27,584 bases of DNA, taken from positions 1 to 27,584 of the IMG/VR virus record IMGVR_UViG_3300047356_000215; one strand, given 5' to 3'. The translations under genes were made by a program, and so were the position numbers. How positions within the stretch are numbered: the stretch's first letter is position 1; every line of letters starts with the position of its first letter. Source of the DNA: a virus. Of the stretch, positions 21,676 through 27,584 are shown in pieces. The notes under the pieces were generated by a model that did no database searches, was not told where the DNA came from, and saw only the letters and a program-made list of their open reading frames with translations.

Positions 21676-21705
21676 ATTTATATAACATAAATGAAAGGAC
21701 AAATT

Positions 21706-22101
21706 ATGAGTTTAGATAATTTTAGAACATTACAAGCTAACCGCATAATGCAAAGCAAGGCAAAACTGCAATCTAAAATAGTAGCTAATGGCGGTTTAGG
21801 CGTTATGGCAGGTTTATATGAAGGGGAACGCCGCGTCAGCGCTAAAATTATTACAACTAAATTTGGAAAAGCTTGGTTGTTGAATGACAATGAGGCTGAT
21901 CTAATTAAATTAAGAGGAAAGCCATATTTACCATTTGGAAAAACTAGCAGAGTATTAAAAAACTTAGGCTTATCGCAATGCGATGAATTAGCTCCAGCAA
22001 AGGCTGTTTTAACTAACTGCGCTACTAATGTTTTTCCATATCGTATTGGTAATGAGTGGGGATTAGATGCAGTTAAAGTAGGAGATCAAAATGCAAATTA
22101 A
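21706..22101 (+). CDS. Hypothetical protein
   Basis: A 131-residue protein. The start at 21706 has AAAGGACA in place; the in-frame ATG at 21691 lies before that site. The first 35 residues are helical (NFRTLQANRIMQSKAKLQ), followed by Gly-rich and beta parts (GGLGVMAGLYEGERRVSAKIITTKFGKAWLLND) and PYRIGNEWGLDAVKVG. No family recognised. It is the promoter-proximal gene of an operon of seven small genes. Confidence 0.7.
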   Translation: MSLDNFRTLQANRIMQSKAKLQSKIVANGGLGVMAGLYEGERRVSAKIITTKFGKAWLLNDNEADLIKLRGKPYLPFGKTSRVLKNLGLSQCDELAPAKAVLTNCATNVFPYRIGNEWGLDAVKVGDQNAN

Positions 22102-22255
22102 AGGTGCAACAACCATTTTAGAAAACCAATGCAAATGGCTTGGTATGGATTGGGATAAATTTATTGCTTTTGTTGATGAAGCACCACTAGCTCAAAATAA
22201 AAAAACGATTGAAGCTTACAAGGTTTGGAAAAGAAACAATGTATTACGCAAATGA
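22091..22255 (+). CDS. 54-residue hypothetical protein
   Basis: A short ORF with GGAG seven bases before its ATG, overlapping the end of the previous gene by eleven bases and the start of the next by seventeen. The peptide has TTILENQCKWLGMDWDKFIAF and EAYKVWKRNNVLRK, a compact, probably helical protein. The overlaps and ribosome binding site fit the packing of the operon. The shape recalls short HTH-like phage peptides, but no family is recognised. Confidence 0.62.
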   Translation: MQIKGATTILENQCKWLGMDWDKFIAFVDEAPLAQNKKTIEAYKVWKRNNVLRK

Positions 22256-22481
22256 ACATACATTAGAACTGGAATACAGGGGCTTCACATTTGAAGTCTC
22301 TGTAGAATACAACATTCAAATTGATCGCGGAACGCAATTTAGCCCACCAGAGGTCGATATTGATTTTGGCGACATATTTAGCGCTGAAACTCGTAACCCT
22401 ATCTCAAACAGGCTTAAAAACGCTCTTATGGTAGAATTTCAAGATCACTTTGAGGAAACAGTACAGGAGAACCACTTATGA
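22239..22481 (+). CDS. Hypothetical acidic protein
   Basis: An 80-residue acidic, beta-rich protein (HTLELEYRGFTFEVSVEYNIQID, EVDIDFGDIF) with a helical C-terminus (MVEFQDHFEETVQEN). The ATG at 22239 was preferred over the TTG at 22209, which lies fully inside the previous gene. No family recognised. The next gene starts at its stop (ATGA). Confidence 0.66.
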   Translation: MYYANEHTLELEYRGFTFEVSVEYNIQIDRGTQFSPPEVDIDFGDIFSAETRNPISNRLKNALMVEFQDHFEETVQENHL

Positions 22482-22654
22482 TAGATAAACTACATACAGC
22501 TATGGAAGCTTCACTTACAGATGCTAAATCAAAATTAGCTAATATCCAAATTGAAAAACAAAAACTAAATGAAAAAGAAAAAGTTCAAAACGAAAGGATT
22601 GCTTGGGTTAAAGAAGAATTAAATAAATTAGAAAAATTGATGGGAGATCAATAA
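22478..22654 (+). CDS. 58-residue coiled-coil peptide
   Basis: A short ORF between genes with coupled starts: its ATG overlaps the upstream stop (ATGATAG), AGGAG stands upstream, and its TAA overlaps the next ATG (TAATGG). Nearly the whole peptide is a Lys/Glu-rich helix with heptad-like Leu/Ile (SKLANIQIEKQKLNEKEK, WVKEELNKLEKLMG). Probably an oligomeric structural or regulatory peptide. Confidence 0.68.
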   Translation: MIDKLHTAMEASLTDAKSKLANIQIEKQKLNEKEKVQNERIAWVKEELNKLEKLMGDQ

Positions 22655-22851
22655 TGGAAAATCAAACTAAAATGATTAAAGCACACCTTGATAAAGGTCA
22701 TTCGATTACAGCTTTTGAAGCTCTTAAATTATATGGGTGCTTGAGGTTAGCGGCTCGTATGCATGATTTAAAACAATCAGGATATTCATTTCATAAAGAA
22801 ATGGTAACTGCAAGCAATGGAAAACGTATTGCTGAATATACGAAAATTTAA
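22654..22851 (+). CDS. Small winged-helix protein (HTH_39-like)
   Basis: A 65-residue protein matching the common phage pattern ik.hL..G.siT..eAl..yg..RLaarm.dLr..G: IKAHLDKGHSITAFEALKLY, LRLAARMHDLKQSGY and ASNGKRIAEY. This fold is a small winged helix; its members are thought to bind DNA. The start overlaps the upstream stop. It may regulate the operon or act in DNA metabolism. Confidence 0.8.
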   Translation: MENQTKMIKAHLDKGHSITAFEALKLYGCLRLAARMHDLKQSGYSFHKEMVTASNGKRIAEYTKI

Positions 22852-22852
22852 A

Positions 22853-23077
22853 ATGGAAACTTTAACAGAAACAAAAATAAAAAAATTAATAAAAAAAACT
22901 AAAAATGAAATTGAAATGCATAGAACCCATAAAAGGGTCTATAGGCGTAGTTTAAAAGAAAAAATACGTGATTATTATGAAAAAAGAAAACGATGTGATT
23001 ATTATCTTAAAGAATGTAGCCAGAAACTTTCTAATTTAAGAAATCAATTAAAAAAAATAAAACAGGAGAAAAAATGA
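22853..23077 (+). CDS. Lys-rich coiled-coil protein
   Basis: A 74-residue very basic helical protein (KIKKLIKKTKNEIEMHR, SLKEKIRDYYEKRKRCDYYLKE, KLSNLRNQLKKIKQEKK). The ATG at 22853 follows the upstream stop by one base; the in-frame ATG at 22817 lies inside the preceding gene. Its function is unknown; nucleic-acid binding would fit the charge. The next gene starts at its stop (ATGA). Confidence 0.66.
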   Translation: METLTETKIKKLIKKTKNEIEMHRTHKRVYRRSLKEKIRDYYEKRKRCDYYLKECSQKLSNLRNQLKKIKQEKK

Positions 23078-23415
23078 AAAACTACTTGAAAGAATTCATG
23101 GAAAAAAAAGGCAGAAAGCCTACGGAAGCAGAACTTGGTCAGATGATGCATATATCAGCAAAGGGTACTGCTGGCGCAAAGAAAGAAAAAGAAAGTGTTT
23201 ACGCATTTGGTAAAACTACTCAAACACACAATAATTTAGGGGGTAGAACTAAGATACCTCTAAAGCTTAGTGAAAATGCAAAAAGAATAAATAACTTAAT
23301 GCATAAAAAATTTGATCAAAAAACAATTTCTATAATACTAGACCTTAGAGAAACAACTGTAAGGAATATAGTAAAACACGCTAGATTGCCACGTACTGCT
23401 GATCAAATATTATAA
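23074..23415 (+). CDS. HTH-containing hypothetical protein
   Basis: A 113-residue protein. The middle (GRKPTEAELGQMMHISAKGTAGAKKEKES) is basic and flexible; residues 65-108 read as a helix-turn-helix: SENAKRINNLMHKKFDQKTISIILDLRETTVRNIVKHARLP, similar to homeodomain-like domains that recognise DNA. AGGAG precedes the ATG. It is the last gene of the plus-strand operon and could regulate late genes (inference from position only). Confidence 0.7.
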   Translation: MKNYLKEFMEKKGRKPTEAELGQMMHISAKGTAGAKKEKESVYAFGKTTQTHNNLGGRTKIPLKLSENAKRINNLMHKKFDQKTISIILDLRETTVRNIVKHARLPRTADQIL

Positions 23416-23421
23416 TTATCG

Positions 23422-23453
23422 TGTGGGTAATTTCATGCCCGATTTTACCCACA
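23422..23453. terminator. Hairpin between convergent operons
   Basis: TGTGGGTAA (23422-23430) and TTACCCACA (23445-23453) form a nine-base-pair stem with a 14-base loop, between the ends of the plus-strand operon and the lysis operon. No clear U run follows on either strand, so termination would be weak or Rho-assisted. Confidence 0.35.
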
Positions 23454-23696
23454 AGATGTTGTATCAGCATAATGCTCTGGACGCAATCCTGCCATTGCAG
23501 TTAATCTGTTTAATTCTTTTTTTCCGTCCTCAGTAATTTCGAAACCATCATCAATATCACGCAAAAAATTATTAGTTGTCAAATCTTCTAATATAACAGG
23601 ATAGGGGACACGTCCGCATGTAAAGGCAATTAATCCACCGAGCCTTGTTATTTGTTTACGTGATAATTTACCTTCGCTACCTAAAACAGTCTTCAT
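23445..23696 (-). CDS. Hypothetical protein, possible winged helix
   Basis: An 83-residue protein directly after the endolysin gene. LSRKQITRLGGLIAFTCG, PYPVILEDLTTNNFLRDIDDGFEITEDGKKELNRL reads like a winged-helix domain (helices followed by a DGFEITEDGKKEL wing). No function can be given; as the last gene of the lysis operon it may be regulatory. Confidence 0.62.
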   Translation of the reverse strand: MKTVLGSEGKLSRKQITRLGGLIAFTCGRVPYPVILEDLTTNNFLRDIDDGFEITEDGKKELNRLTAMAGLRPEHYADTTSCG

Positions 23697-23699
23697 TAC

Positions 23700-24521
23700 T
23701 TAGCCTATTAGTTTTTTATAGGTTTTATTTCCAACAATACCATCAGCAGTCAATCCGTTTTCTTCTTGCCATTCCATTACCTTCGACCTTGTTACTCTTC
23801 CAAAATGACCATCTGCATCAAGCCCCAAAGCTTCTTGTATATCTTTTACTTTATCGCCGATACTGCCAACTTTTAGAAGAATTGGACTTGGCTTTGGAAC
23901 ATAAGTGCCATCTAATATTTCTATGGCTCTAGCGTAATGATGCTTTCTGTCTTCAATGCCTATAGTACCACCATTAACAAGCTTGGTCATAGTAACAATA
24001 TCACCATCATCTGCCGATCTATTTATGTTTCTACTATTCCAATACCAACAAGCACTATGCAAAGCACCCATATTTGTTTCTAAATATTCTATTGCTTCTG
24101 AAATTGCCATGTTCATATCATTTGCAAATCTTGTGACATTTGAACGGCCTGTTAATTGAATAACCCCTCTACCACGAAATTTCCAGCCATCATTTGACTC
24201 TGTGTCGCCATTTTTCATTCTATTAGCATATACTACGTTTGCTATGTCTTGAGGCTTTCTGTGGTACTTCTCTGCATCTCTGCCAGCATTTTTGAAGTAT
24301 TTAGGAAAGATTGCATTCAAACCTTTGGCTGAATAATTCAAATTTTCTTCTAAAACTGTAAAATTTAAACTCTCATGACCGCATTGAGCTATGAAACCAG
24401 CTATACGCGCTGGAGTATTTATTTCATATTCTGGCAATAACTTTTGCATTGGCTTTACCCAATCAGCCCAATCTGAGTTTCCATGCAGTAAATCTTTTAC
24501 TTGACCATCAGTAAGTATCAT
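23700..24521 (-). CDS. Endolysin: GH19-type glycosidase with C-terminal PG-binding domain
   Basis: A 273-residue endolysin that cleaves peptidoglycan at the end of infection. Residues 30-205 show the GH19 chitinase/lysozyme pattern: RIAGFIAQCGHES with Glu50, the second acid Glu58 or Glu59 (LEENLNYSAKGL), and FRGRGVIQLTGRSNVTRFA at 115-133. Residues 215-272 are a PG_binding_1 repeat (DKVKDIQEALGLDADGHFG, GLTADGIVGNKTYKKL). No signal peptide is seen, so it depends on the holin encoded 12 bases upstream. AAAGGA precedes the ATG. Confidence 0.93.
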   Translation of the reverse strand: MILTDGQVKDLLHGNSDWADWVKPMQKLLPEYEINTPARIAGFIAQCGHESLNFTVLEENLNYSAKGLNAIFPKYFKNAGRDAEKYHRKPQDIANVVYANRMKNGDTESNDGWKFRGRGVIQLTGRSNVTRFANDMNMAISEAIEYLETNMGALHSACWYWNSRNINRSADDGDIVTMTKLVNGGTIGIEDRKHHYARAIEILDGTYVPKPSPILLKVGSIGDKVKDIQEALGLDADGHFGRVTRSKVMEWQEENGLTADGIVGNKTYKKLIG

Positions 24522-24532
24522 TTTCTATTCCT

Positions 24533-24928
24533 TTATTTCTCAATTTTTTTGAGTTTTTCAACTGATCTAAGACCACCTAATCCTAACATTCCCATCATCA
24601 CAGTTAAAAGTGAACCCATATCAAAACTTGGTAATTCTGGAATTTCAACACCAGCCGCCGTAACCCCAAAGACTATAAGTGGTTGCAATACAAAATGATA
24701 AGCAAACGCAAATCCACAAACCCAACCAATAAATGGTCGCCAACCGCCCTTAAATAAAGACCCAGACGCGGCTTCTGCTTTGTTTATCTCAAGTTGCCCC
24801 ATAAGCGCCTCTTGGGCGTGCTGGTCGGACATTGTGGCGATCTCATGGGCTAACGCGGCCTTTTGATCTTTATCTTCAATAACTTTATCCAATAAACCAG
24901 TTACTGGTCCAATTAAACTTGCTAACAT
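24533..24928 (-). CDS. Holin, GTA three-TM type
   Basis: A 131-residue membrane protein. The first 60 residues are amphipathic and charged; membrane segments run at about residues 66-85 (FIGWVCGFAFAYHFVLQPLI), near 86-95, and at 106-121 (SLLTVMMGMLGLGGL). GGWRPFIGWVCGFAFAYHFVLQP is characteristic of the three-TM holin family used for GTA release. It lies directly before the endolysin, and its ATG overlaps the stop of the nuclease gene (TAATG). Confidence 0.87.
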   Translation of the reverse strand: MLASLIGPVTGLLDKVIEDKDQKAALAHEIATMSDQHAQEALMGQLEINKAEAASGSLFKGGWRPFIGWVCGFAFAYHFVLQPLIVFGVTAAGVEIPELPSFDMGSLLTVMMGMLGLGGLRSVEKLKKIEK

Positions 24929-25323
24929 TATTGCATTCTCCTTTTATCAAGTAATTCTTGCAAATCCTTTTTCTTTGTACCTCCATCGTACATCCATGCA
25001 AAACCTTCATCTATGAGCATTTGGTTTAGTGACACTGTTGCATCAGGGTTCATATATAAATACCCAATCATTCTTCCAAATTTGCCATCTTTTTCTGTTC
25101 TAACAATCAATTTATCAGCGTTCATAATTAAGCTTTTTAAATAATCTTTAGCTTGAAGTCCTAGTTTTTTTTCTTCTAAATCTCTAGTTCTGCTTTCTGG
25201 AGTATCTATACCGCCTAATCTGACACGTTCTTTTTTCGTCAAATCAAAACCTAAATCAATTTCAACGTCTACGGTATCGCCATCGACAACCTTCAAAACG
25301 TTTTTTACAAAATATTGATACAT
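24928..25323 (-). CDS. Staphylococcal-nuclease-like (thermonuclease) protein
   Basis: A 131-residue SNase-fold protein: VVDGDTVDVEI, RVRLGGIDTPE with Arg35 and Glu43, and GKFGRMIGYLY with Arg84 correspond to the catalytic residues of micrococcal nuclease. The N-terminus has no clear signal peptide, so it is probably cytoplasmic; it could degrade host DNA or DNA released at lysis. Such genes recur in marine phages near lysis genes. Confidence 0.88.
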   Translation of the reverse strand: MYQYFVKNVLKVVDGDTVDVEIDLGFDLTKKERVRLGGIDTPESRTRDLEEKKLGLQAKDYLKSLIMNADKLIVRTEKDGKFGRMIGYLYMNPDATVSLNQMLIDEGFAWMYDGGTKKKDLQELLDKRRMQ

Positions 25324-25325
25324 AA

Positions 25326-25652
25326 TTAATCACCATTTCTTGGCTTAGAGCCACCCATTTTAGTAACACCAAAGAAAACACCGACTACACCAGCAACACT
25401 TAAAAAATAGATACTGGCCATATCACCGATAATATCAGCCGCTTTGTCTAGTCCTAGACCGCTAGTAACAACTACACCAGCTGGGTATAACAACATTCCC
25501 CATAAACAAAACCAAGCCATTTGACGCTGAGAGTCTCTCTGAGCATCTTCATCTTCCATGACTTTACGACGATTTTCGAGTTCTAGCGCGTCCCATTCTG
25601 ACTTATCAATAGTACCGCTTCCATCTGTATCAACTTTATCAAATTCACTCAT
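25326..25652 (-). CDS. EF-hand membrane protein
   Basis: A 108-residue protein. Residues 8-19 form a complete EF-hand loop, with Asp8, Asp10, Ser12, Thr14, Asp16 and Glu19 at the calcium positions. It is followed by a charged helix and two hydrophobic segments (about 46-65 and 77-97). Calcium binding on the cytoplasmic or periplasmic side may gate a membrane function. It sits between nuclease and coiled-coil membrane genes in the lysis block, so a holin-like or lysis-timing role is possible (inference). AGGAG precedes the ATG. Confidence 0.75.
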   Translation of the reverse strand: MSEFDKVDTDGSGTIDKSEWDALELENRRKVMEDEDAQRDSQRQMAWFCLWGMLLYPAGVVVTSGLGLDKAADIIGDMASIYFLSVAGVVGVFFGVTKMGGSKPRNGD

Positions 25653-25663
25653 TTTATTTACTC

Positions 25664-26176
25664 CTAATTTGCCAAGGGATTATCTAAAGCCCTTTGCACT
25701 AATTTTTCTAACCGAGCCTCTAGCTCTGCCATATCTCCTTTTTGAGTGCTTCTTAGCTGTTCTCTTTGTGTTTCAAAGCGCCTAGAAGCTTTATCAATCA
25801 TATCTCGTACATCATCTAAAACATTGCGTACCAATGCCTCTGTTCTATCCGCTTGTTTTTCAATTCTAAGAATGTCATTTTTTAAACTGTTCTTAATATC
25901 GCGTGTATAATCTATTCCTTGTTCTGATTTTTCGGTTAATGCTGTTATCTTATTATCTATAAACCTAATTTCTGCCTGATATTCGTCTAAATCAAGGCCA
26001 GCGACAGCTTCTATCCTTTGGTATAACACAAAACCGCCGTAAAGTCCCCCTACAACAGTGCTAATAAATGCTAAAATTGCCATAATTGATGCAAAAGTTA
26101 GCTTCATGCCACCAACTTTGACCTCTTTATCAGCCAATCCGTCTATTTCATCTGCAATTTTTGTTGTATCAACCAT
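25664..26176 (-). CDS. TM-anchored coiled-coil protein
   Basis: A 170-residue protein: a short N-terminal part, one membrane segment at about residues 28-52 (FASIMAILAFISTVVGGLYGGFVLY) and a long coiled coil to the end (IRFIDNKITALTEK, DILRIEKQADRTEALVRNVLDDVRDMIDK). Similar single-TM coiled-coil proteins occur beside lysis genes in marine phages. It could be part of an envelope-spanning (spanin-like) or channel assembly. The start overlaps the upstream stop (TAATG). Confidence 0.75.
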   Translation of the reverse strand: MVDTTKIADEIDGLADKEVKVGGMKLTFASIMAILAFISTVVGGLYGGFVLYQRIEAVAGLDLDEYQAEIRFIDNKITALTEKSEQGIDYTRDIKNSLKNDILRIEKQADRTEALVRNVLDDVRDMIDKASRRFETQREQLRSTQKGDMAELEARLEKLVQRALDNPLAN

Positions 26177-26640
26177 TAGTCCTCAAACTCCAAATTTTCA
26201 GTTTGCAAATTTTTAAGCGCTTCAATTTCATCACGTAACTTTTGTATTTCTAATCTGCGCTGTGCCAGTTCTATTTGATATAGGTCATCACAATTAATAC
26301 GCGCCTTGGGTTTATCTAATGGAATAACTATTCGAGCATATACACCTATATCTCGACCTTTGCTGTTTGTGTCTAATCCAGAAAGAACACCTGTAACTCC
26401 ATATTCAAGATTTACACCACCACCCACTGCATTACTGCAACGCATATTCCCTGTAGAAAAGCTGTCAGATTGATAATTCATTGGTGGATTAGGTAATGAA
26501 AGGGACAAGGCACTATTCTCTGCAAAAGATGTAGTTATGCTTAGAGCCAATATACCCCCTGTTAACTGTGTATACCTTGTTAACTTTTTAAAGAAGTATA
26601 CAAGGTTCATAGGGTTAACATATGCTATTATTAACTTCAT
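26176..26640 (-). CDS. Secreted or periplasmic protein with C-terminal coiled coil
   Basis: A 154-residue protein, start chosen at 26640 because GGAG stands upstream and the ATG overlaps the previous stop (ATGA). A signal-like segment runs to about residue 41 (LTGGILALSITTSFA), then a polar part with RCSNAVGGG, a beta part (DIGVYARIVIPLD), and a helix (YQIELAQRRLEIQKLRDEI). The pattern recurs in marine phages without a known role; export and oligomerisation are inferred. Confidence 0.7.
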   Translation of the reverse strand: MKLIIAYVNPMNLVYFFKKLTRYTQLTGGILALSITTSFAENSALSLSLPNPPMNYQSDSFSTGNMRCSNAVGGGVNLEYGVTGVLSGLDTNSKGRDIGVYARIVIPLDKPKARINCDDLYQIELAQRRLEIQKLRDEIEALKNLQTENLEFED

Positions 26641-27029
26641 AGTGGTTCTCCACCTAATTTTGAACATACGATGGACGAAACTATCGCCCTAGAACTATTT
26701 GATTTTAAAATTTTTGATGCAGTGCAAATATAAACTGCCTTATCTAAATCAGACTTTCTTAGATAAACATCAAAATCTATCGTTTCCTCATAATCTATTT
26801 TTATTATTTTTTGCTTCGAAGTAAAATCTATTTCATCAAAATCTTTATCAAAAAGACCAATTTCGTAATAGTTTATTTCTTTTCGTCTATTTAATAATCT
26901 CAATTGCACCTTAACCACGCCCTCGACGTGTGAAGGCAGTATTCTTGGATATGCTGGGGTTTGCTCATGTGCTTGAGCATATGACCCCAACATAAAAAAT
27001 AGGGCAAAGAATGCTACTTTGGTATACAC
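26637..27029 (-). CDS. Exported beta-sandwich protein, possible PapD-like partner of the pilin-like protein
   Basis: A 130-residue protein with a signal peptide (MYTKVAFFALFFMLGSYAQA, start GTG at 27029). A longer in-frame ORF to 27113 overlaps the pilin-like gene by 100 bases and is unlikely. The mature part has alternating beta segments (VVKVQLRLLNRR, YYEIGLFDKDFDEIDF) and two Cys near the C-terminus (YICTASK, IVCSKL). The layout resembles the N-terminal domain of fimbrial chaperones, but the match is not firm. Gene order with the pilin-like protein suggests they work together. Confidence 0.6.
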   Translation of the reverse strand: MYTKVAFFALFFMLGSYAQAHEQTPAYPRILPSHVEGVVKVQLRLLNRRKEINYYEIGLFDKDFDEIDFTSKQKIIKIDYEETIDFDVYLRKSDLDKAVYICTASKILKSNSSRAIVSSIVCSKLGGEPL

Positions 27030-27505
27030 GTTGCGACTACAGATGCTGTATATGTACCTCCAGCAAATGGTTTTGCAGAACCATAGACTGCGCTTGAAGC
27101 TGTAGAAAACCAAGTAGAACCAGCCAATGTCAAATTGAATATGGTCGTACTGTCCACCACAGTTTTTGCGGCTTCATATGCTGACATTCCAGAAACAGAT
27201 GTTTGCGTGACGCTTGTGCTACCAGTCCAAGCAACTGTGTCATTGAGAGTTGGGGATGAACTAAAAGAAGTTGGATGAGTTATGTTTGCTGTGTAACTAT
27301 CTGCAATAGAAACATCATATCTAATTACAGGCAATACACCACCATCGGATGGTGTTGTGCTTAATTTGCTGGCAATAGGGTTTCCATATACTCCAGATTT
27401 TGTTGTTTGAATTACGCATTTGGCCTCAACAGTTCCAACAATATCAACTGTTGCGACTGCTGGGCAAGCCAGTAATATAAAAATTGTACTTAAATATTTC
27501 ATCAT
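27014..27505 (-). CDS. Pilin-like secreted protein (spore coat protein U-like)
   Basis: A 163-residue protein with a signal peptide (KYLSTIFILLACPAVA) and a beta-rich mature part: VEAKCVIQ near the N-terminus, many Ser/Thr-rich strands, and the C-terminal GGTYTASVVATCIPK with the second Cys. Cys near both ends and a YTASVVATC strand are typical of spore coat protein U / chaperone-usher pilins. The start at 27505 has AAGGA in place. It is unusual for a phage and sits beside two further exported proteins and before the lysis genes. Confidence 0.68.
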   Translation of the reverse strand: MMKYLSTIFILLACPAVATVDIVGTVEAKCVIQTTKSGVYGNPIASKLSTTPSDGGVLPVIRYDVSIADSYTANITHPTSFSSSPTLNDTVAWTGSTSVTQTSVSGMSAYEAAKTVVDSTTIFNLTLAGSTWFSTASSAVYGSAKPFAGGTYTASVVATCIPK

Positions 27506-27515
27506 TCTTTTCCTT

Positions 27516-27584
27516 TTAATCATATTGCAAGTCTACTAATTGATTATGCAGAAGTTGCTGTGCTAAATTATTTCTTAAACCTTT
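27516..27584 (-). CDS. C-terminal fragment of an upstream gene (cut by window edge)
   Basis: An open frame enters the window from the right and stops at TAA 27518-27516, ten bases before the pilin-like start. The last 22 residues include RNNLAQQLLHNQLVDLQYD. With so few residues no function can be given; tail-fibre or baseplate genes would be expected if the genome is circularly permuted. Confidence 0.45.
   Translation of the reverse strand, partial: KGLRNNLAQQLLHNQLVDLQYD

Noticed and set aside
21541-21702. N-terminal extension of RusA up to 21702
   Set aside because: It is AT-rich promoter DNA holding TATAAT and the shared 19-bp element; RusA proteins start near the ATG at 21540.
23645-23932. 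Plus-strand ORF opposite the endolysin C-terminal domain
   Set aside because: Its translation is a hydrophobic shadow; the minus-strand peptidoglycan-binding motif is clear.
27030-27113. N-terminal extension of the exported protein to 27113
   Set aside because: It overlaps the end of the pilin-like gene out of frame and puts a long non-signal segment before a good signal peptide.
1-27584. tRNA genes, integrase, attachment sites and CI-type repressor
   Set aside because: None was recognised on reading both strands. A temperate lifestyle can neither be claimed nor excluded from this window.

Overview
The window reads as about 27.6 kb of an AT-rich tailed-phage (siphovirus, HK97 fold) genome. 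The head and tail genes follow the order and families of alphaproteobacterial gene transfer agents (GTA): HK97 prohead protease, HK97 capsid, phiE125 gp8-like connector, SPP1 gp16-like adaptor, gp10-like neck protein, DUF3168 terminator, TP901-1-type tail tube, GTA-gp10-type chaperone, tape measure. The holin is also of the GTA three-TM type. With the low GC content this suggests a marine or similar low-GC alphaproteobacterial host (inference). No integrase, CI-type repressor, tRNA or CRISPR array was seen. Both window ends cut through genes, so the genome continues on each side.

Layout. 1-8545 (minus): tail and head genes, running leftward from a MuF-type head protein through protease, capsid, connectors, tail tube and tail chaperones to the tape measure, then into the next tail gene. 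8583-11257: an accessory cassette between the MuF gene and the portal gene. It has a divergent promoter pair at 9339-9471, three small minus-strand genes, and five plus-strand genes (a papain/C39-like small protein, two unknowns, a two-TM membrane protein and a GNAT acetyltransferase). 11266-16360 (minus): portal with a long C-terminal extension, large and small terminase, ParB-like/DNA methyltransferase fusion. 16599-18052 (minus): replication pair (O-like initiator and a helper) and a small HTH regulator. 18150-21081 (plus): recombination and DNA-metabolism operon (Gp157-like, Rad52/Erf-like annealing protein, SSB, DUF1367-like, Zn-binding protein, HNH nuclease). 21100-21540 (minus): RusA resolvase. 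21706-23415 (plus): seven small, mostly unknown genes, two with HTH features. 23445-27584 (minus): lysis and secreted-protein block (pilin-like protein, two exported proteins, TM/coiled-coil protein, EF-hand membrane protein, SNase-like nuclease, three-TM holin, GH19 endolysin).

The main points beyond routine annotation are four. First, the two GTA-type tail chaperone ORFs are linked by a textbook -1 slippery heptamer (G GGA AAC, 2492-2498), giving a lambda G/GT-like fusion in GTA-family genes. Second, a plus-strand RNA with a strong terminator lies between the HTH regulator and the initiator gene, in the same arrangement as lambda OOP RNA, and its terminator loop is complementary to the AAAGGACA-type ribosome binding sites of several genes of this phage. 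Third, near-identical hairpin leaders occur in inverted orientation on the two arms of the divergent accessory cassette. Fourth, a 19-bp element (one mismatch) is shared by the two divergent control regions at 9.4 and 21.6 kb.

All family assignments come from reading the translations; no database search was run.
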